A DNA stretch of 64,000 bases, taken from Erysipelothrix amsterdamensis (GTDB lineage: Bacteria; Bacillota_I; Bacilli_A; Erysipelotrichales; Erysipelotrichaceae). The position numbers were made by a program, and so were the translations under genes. Shown here piece by piece: positions 62,320-64,000 of this stretch; position 1 is the stretch's first letter, and each line of letters opens with the position of its first letter. Location: assembly GCF_940143175.1 (NCBI RefSeq), contig NZ_OW659496.1:806001-870000 (forward strand). Reading direction: 5' to 3'. The notes under the pieces were generated by a model that was not told the DNA's origin, searched no databases, and saw only the letters and a list, made by a program, of their open reading frames with translations.

Positions 62320-63863
62320 AAAACAAAGTAAATCGTATAATTCCTGATGAATTTCTAGTAGATGGTGTTGAAGCCTTCCAAGGACAATATTATCGTGATA
62401 ATTATGAGTATACAAAAGCTGCACCAACAATTAAAGCTCAAGTAAACCCACATGATTCAAAAGTTTTAGCTTCAATTCGTGAAGCCATTGAAAAAGTGGG
62501 ACTTAAAGATGGTATGTGTATTTCATTCCATCACCACTTTAGAAATGGTGATTACATTGCGGCAATGGTCTTTGAAGTGATTAAAGATATGGGAATTAAG
62601 GATCTCTATCTTTGTGCATCTTCTTTAGGGAAAGCACATGCTTCAATAGTTCCGTTAATTGAAGATGGTACGATTACCACCATTTCATCTTCAGGTGTTC
62701 GTGATGAAATTGGGGATGCAATTTCTGCAGGAAAACTTAAAAATCCAGCATTAATTCGTTCACACGGTGGTCGTGTTCGTGCTATTGAAACTGGACAAGT
62801 TAAAATTGATGTTGCCTTTATTGGAGCACCAACCAGTGATGTATACGGAAATGCTTCGGGTAAAGGTGGAAAAGCAGATTGTGGTGTTCTAAGCTACTCT
62901 GATGTTGATGCACGTTATGCTGATAAAGTTGTCGTAATCACAGATACACTTGTTCCTTACCCAAATAATCCATATTCAATTAAAGGAATTGATGTTGATT
63001 ATGTTGTTGAGGTTGATAAAGTTGGAGATTCGTCAAAAATTGCAGGAAATGCAATTCGTATGACGCAAGATCCTCGTGAATTAATGATTGCAGAATATGC
63101 AACCAAATGTGTTGTAAACACACCATGGTTTAAAGACGGCTTCTCCTTCCAAACTGGAGCTGGTGGTGCAAGTTTAGCAGTAACACAATTCTTGAAACAA
63201 CCAATGGAAGAACAAAATATTAAAATGAGTTTTGCTTTAGGTGGTATCGTTAAACCGATGGTTGATATGCTTAAAGAAGGTTATATTCATGCGATTGCAG
63301 ATACACAAGATTTTGATATCGCAAGTGTTGAATCAGTGCATGAAACACCAAATCATTTTGAAATTTCAACTTCTGAATATGCAAACCCATTAAATAAGGG
63401 TGCATATGTTAATAAGTTAGATTATGTAATCCTTGGAGCACTTGAAATCGATGTTGATTTTAACGTTAACGTTGTTGTTGGTTCAGATGGAACCATTCAA
63501 GGAGCACCGGGAGGACATGTTGATACATCAGCAGGTGCTAAGTGCTGTATTATTGTTTCACCACTAGTTCGTGGTCGTTTAGCAACAGTCCGTACATCCG
63601 TAACATCCGTAACAACACCTGGAGAAAGTGTTGATATTCTTGTTACTGATTATGGGGTTGCGGTGAATCCTGCAAGACCTGATATTCTTGAAGCACTTAA
63701 GAAAACAGATTTACCATTAGTTACAATTGAAGAATTACGTGATATTGCATACGACATTGTAGGGGAACCTGCAGACATTGAGTTTGAGGATAAAGTCGTA
63801 GCGTTAGTAGAATATCGCGATGGAACACTTATTGACGTGATTCGTCAAGTAAAAAACATCTAG
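62316..63863 (+). CDS. citF: Citrate lyase alpha subunit (citrate-ACP transferase)
   Basis: 515 residues, full length. Exchanges acetate for citrate on the carrier protein. CoA-transferase-like domains with SFHHHFRNGDY (about 69-79), IGAPTSDVYGN, GAGGASLAVTQ and QGAPGGHVDTSAGAKCC (about 390-406). Confidence 0.95.
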   Translation: MKNKVNRIIPDEFLVDGVEAFQGQYYRDNYEYTKAAPTIKAQVNPHDSKVLASIREAIEKVGLKDGMCISFHHHFRNGDYIAAMVFEVIKDMGIKDLYLCASSLGKAHASIVPLIEDGTITTISSSGVRDEIGDAISAGKLKNPALIRSHGGRVRAIETGQVKIDVAFIGAPTSDVYGNASGKGGKADCGVLSYSDVDARYADKVVVITDTLVPYPNNPYSIKGIDVDYVVEVDKVGDSSKIAGNAIRMTQDPRELMIAEYATKCVVNTPWFKDGFSFQTGAGGASLAVTQFLKQPMEEQNIKMSFALGGIVKPMVDMLKEGYIHAIADTQDFDIASVESVHETPNHFEISTSEYANPLNKGAYVNKLDYVILGALEIDVDFNVNVVVGSDGTIQGAPGGHVDTSAGAKCCIIVSPLVRGRLATVRTSVTSVTTPGESVDILVTDYGVAVNPARPDILEALKKTDLPLVTIEELRDIAYDIVGEPADIEFEDKVVALVEYRDGTLIDVIRQVKNI

Positions 63864-63872
63864 GGGGACATT

Positions 63873-64000
63873 ATGTCAGAGAAAAAACAACTTAAGTTTT
63901 ACGGGATTCAATGGCCAATTATGCTAGCAATCCTTGCAATCGGTGCACTCGGAATCTTTACAGAAACATTCGGAACCGATATGCCTGCAACACTATTAGT
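63873..64000 (+). CDS. Start of a membrane transporter, probably citrate/2-hydroxycarboxylate type (partial)
   Basis: The first 42 codons are inside the window (MSEKKQLKFYGIQWPIMLAI ...). A short polar N-terminus leads into one membrane helix and a Thr-Asp-Met-Pro turn, reminiscent of CitS/2HCT family starts. AGGGGGACATT precedes the ATG, 9 nt after citF. Position in a citrate lyase operon supports citrate uptake; too short to be sure. Confidence 0.5.
   Translation, partial: MSEKKQLKFYGIQWPIMLAILAIGALGIFTETFGTDMPATLL

Overview
The window is AT-rich, low-GC Gram-positive DNA. It has strong AAGGAGG-type ribosome binding sites, LPxTG surface proteins, a protein with ten choline-binding (GW-type) repeats, PTS transporters and citrate and ascorbate fermentation operons, but no respiratory genes. 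The combination, especially a secreted antigen ending in repeats of the TGWKKxxNKWYYL type known from SpaA, points to Erysipelothrix, most likely E. rhusiopathiae. This is inferred from recognised sequence patterns; no database search was done.

Layout. 1-1240: tail of an unknown gene and an M20 dipeptidase. 1280-6930: a decayed mobile-element island. It holds a wrecked tyrosine integrase, an Mrr-like nuclease whose ribosome binding site is a run of nine G, an XRE regulator, a PcfK-like relic and, most interesting, a probable type III (RNA-antitoxin) toxin-antitoxin locus of TenpIN-like type. 6930-18800: peptide-export or immunity region. It contains a MacB-like ABC pair, small membrane and lipoprotein genes, then a module (secreted peptide, two ABC permeases, ATPase) present twice in tandem, with the second copy decaying. 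A papain-like secreted protease and a membrane-anchored partner lie between the copies. 18800-22300: assorted single genes and relics. 22370-28910: a complete L-ascorbate (ula) operon with a divergent DeoR regulator.

29020-32640: an LRR surface protein, the sorting-signal relic of another surface protein, and an IS3-family element. 32770-36750: malic enzyme, fumarase and aspartase, a route from aspartate to pyruvate. 36827-41390: a second MacB-like ABC pair and a Y-family polymerase with a YolD-like partner. 41580-46260: surface proteins (a choice-of-anchor relic, a GH20 hexosaminidase, a choline-binding protein). 46430-49230: a dihydrouridine synthase and a recQ split by one nonsense codon. 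49490-54240: PTS IIC, D-lactate dehydrogenase, an Ltp-type lipoprotein and an LPxTG protein. 54256-56073: a second identical IS copy in inverted orientation. 56260-64000: citrate lyase genes (regulator, citG, citX, citC, citDEF, start of a transporter) with bioY and birA embedded.

Main observations. (1) A type III toxin-antitoxin locus is supported by a promoter, two 79-nt repeats, a terminator and a toxin gene in the expected order. (2) Both copies of the IS sit in the loop of a Rho-independent terminator, with 3-bp target duplications, which suggests terminator-directed insertion. (3) Many genes are freshly broken (recQ nonsense, GNAT frameshift, permease deletion, three ruined LPxTG anchors), as expected of a host-adapted genome undergoing reduction.
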